From an uncultured bacterium (lineage in GTDB: Bacteria; Bacteroidota; Bacteroidia; CAILMK01), in the NCBI GenBank assembly GCA_903829945.1, contig CAIKRV010000090.1, positions 1 to 64,000 on the forward strand: a stretch of 64,000 nucleotides of DNA, in the 5' to 3' direction. A program made the translations under genes and the position numbers. Below the pieces are notes generated by a model that was not told the DNA's origin, did no database searches, and saw only the letters and a program-made list of their open reading frames with translations. This document shows, piece after piece, positions 63,186-64,000 of the stretch. Every line of letters starts with the position of its first letter. Positions within the stretch are counted from its first letter, which is position 1.

Positions 63186-64000
63186 TTACTCAATTTCAAT
63201 TTTACCGCTTCCTAAAACTTTATTGTTTTCCTCCAACCTATAATAATAAATACCGGAGGACATCCTGCCTTTTTGAAGTTCTATATGAGCCGTCATAATA
63301 TTTTCCTTGGTATATATTTCCTGACCTTTTATGGAATATATATGAAGGGTGCCCTTGTTTAAGGGTCTTTCAAAATCCATACTGGCACTATGCTTAAATG
63401 GATTGGGGTATACTTTTACTCCAAAGGCATTTTGATTTGAAATAAAAGTATGCTCCTCCGGTTTTATTCCTGTTATTTCGCTTAAAGCTCTTCTATATAT
63501 AAGACCATCAAGACCCATAAAACCAACGAAAATGTAATTGCCTAATATGGTGACTCCTGTTACATCTTTTCCTAATGGTAAACCATCATTTACTTGTTTC
63601 CAATGCATTCCGCTATCCAAGGAGATCCATACCCCACCATACATGCTCGCTGCAGCAGCAACAATGTGACTATCTGTGGTAATTTGGATAACATTATCTA
63701 TGGAATTGAGTACTTTAAACCATGTATTAATGCTATCCTTACTTATATATATTTCATTATTTCCAGTTGCAGTAATTATCGTATTGGCTATGGAAAGGAT
63801 TCTGTAACCAACCGGACAACTGTCTCTTTTTTGAATCCAATGTAAACCATGATCATAGGTAACAAAGGAGTAAATACCATAAAATACATAGGTTTTATTG
63901 CCTAGGTTTACGAAACTGTAAAGTTCGGAAGTACAAAATAAACACGAAGGTTTTTTGATACCGGAATCCGAGGGGATCCAATGCTGTCCATTATCCTTTG
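63186..64000 (-). CDS. BNR/sialidase-like repeat protein with T9SS sorting domain, partial
   Basis: The track lists only a 152-residue ORF from 63644, but the frame is open all the way to the window edge, so this is the C-terminal part of a longer gene. Visible are Asp-box-like repeat units (WISLDSGMHWKQVNDGLPLG, YVTYDHGLHWIQK; earlier SKDSINTWFKVL), typical of BNR/photosystem II assembly factor-like beta-propellers. A T9SS type A sorting domain ends the protein (FGVKVYPNPFKHSASMDF ... MSSGIYYYRLEENNKVLGSGKIEIE). It precedes the GH16 gene by 4 bases. The N-terminus, and thus full domain content, is outside the window. Confidence 0.82.
   Translation of the reverse strand, partial: KDNGQHWIPSDSGIKKPSCLFCTSELYSFVNLGNKTYVFYGIYSFVTYDHGLHWIQKRDSCPVGYRILSIANTIITATGNNEIYISKDSINTWFKVLNSIDNVIQITTDSHIVAAAASMYGGVWISLDSGMHWKQVNDGLPLGKDVTGVTILGNYIFVGFMGLDGLIYRRALSEITGIKPEEHTFISNQNAFGVKVYPNPFKHSASMDFERPLNKGTLHIYSIKGQEIYTKENIMTAHIELQKGRMSSGIYYYRLEENNKVLGSGKIEIE

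Noticed and set aside
1-64000. tRNA genes, CRISPR arrays, insertion sequences, prophage or integration sites
   Set aside because: I saw no T-loop-like signatures in the gaps, no spaced direct repeats, no transposase or integrase ORFs and no terminal inverted repeats. The content is ordinary chromosomal.

Overview
The window is a gene-dense, AT-rich chromosomal segment from a member of the Bacteroidota. Several things point there. It carries the type IX secretion translocon gene sprA and several proteins with C-terminal T9SS sorting domains. It has TonB-dependent receptors with carboxypeptidase-regulatory N-termini, a eukaryote-like purC, and a DUF2807 lipoprotein. Recurrent TAnnTTTG boxes of the Bacteroidota -7 type lie upstream of genes. 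The order within the phylum cannot be fixed from this window. No rRNA, tRNA, CRISPR array, phage or insertion sequence was recognised.

Layout. 1-4.1 kb: the start of a large secreted protein running off the left edge, a small helical protein, an NlpC/P60 peptidase, a DUF2807 lipoprotein and a YD-repeat protein. 4.2-7.4 kb (+): a DUF985 cupin, a SixA-like phosphohistidine phosphatase and polyphosphate kinase ppk1. 7.4-13.5 kb (-): a CPBP protease-DUF2007 fusion, cdsA, a TonB-dependent receptor and a hydrolase lipoprotein. 13.6-22.9 kb: a tRNA-dihydrouridine synthase, two membrane GT-C glycosyltransferases, a T9SS-sorted PNGase F-like amidase, a GT2 glycosyltransferase and a second TonB receptor. 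22.9-26.3 kb (-): an ECF sigma factor operon encoding a His-tailed membrane protein, a CpxP/Spy-like protein, a YHYH lipoprotein, a MORN-repeat lipoprotein and a SCO1 protein. This looks like a metal (copper?) stress module. 26.3-33.8 kb (-): DUF2461, an outer-membrane barrel protein, and the rimP-nusA-infB operon preceded by a SAM hydroxide adenosyltransferase.

34-54.5 kb (+): phoH, purC, an NHL-repeat T9SS cargo protein, ComEC, enoyl-CoA hydratase, metG, a beta-lactamase-fold serine hydrolase, a malic enzyme-phosphotransacetylase fusion, ruvA and sprA. 54.5-64 kb (-): prfB with its programmed frameshift, a Pif1-type helicase-TPR protein, rpe, an SRPBCC protein, pnp, rpsO, a GH16 glycoside hydrolase and the end of a BNR-type T9SS cargo protein running off the right edge.

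No clearly new biological system stands out. The observations most worth following are these: a secreted barrel protein whose signal peptide can only start at an ATC codon; an intrinsic-terminator hairpin between a -7 box and the rimP start in the nusA operon; near-leaderless spacing of -7 boxes at many genes; a prfB frameshift without an internal Shine-Dalgarno; and the sigma-factor/YHYH/SCO1 operon with His/Met-rich periplasmic segments. Starts were moved from the ORF track where an ATG with better context, a signal peptide or a frameshift supported it.
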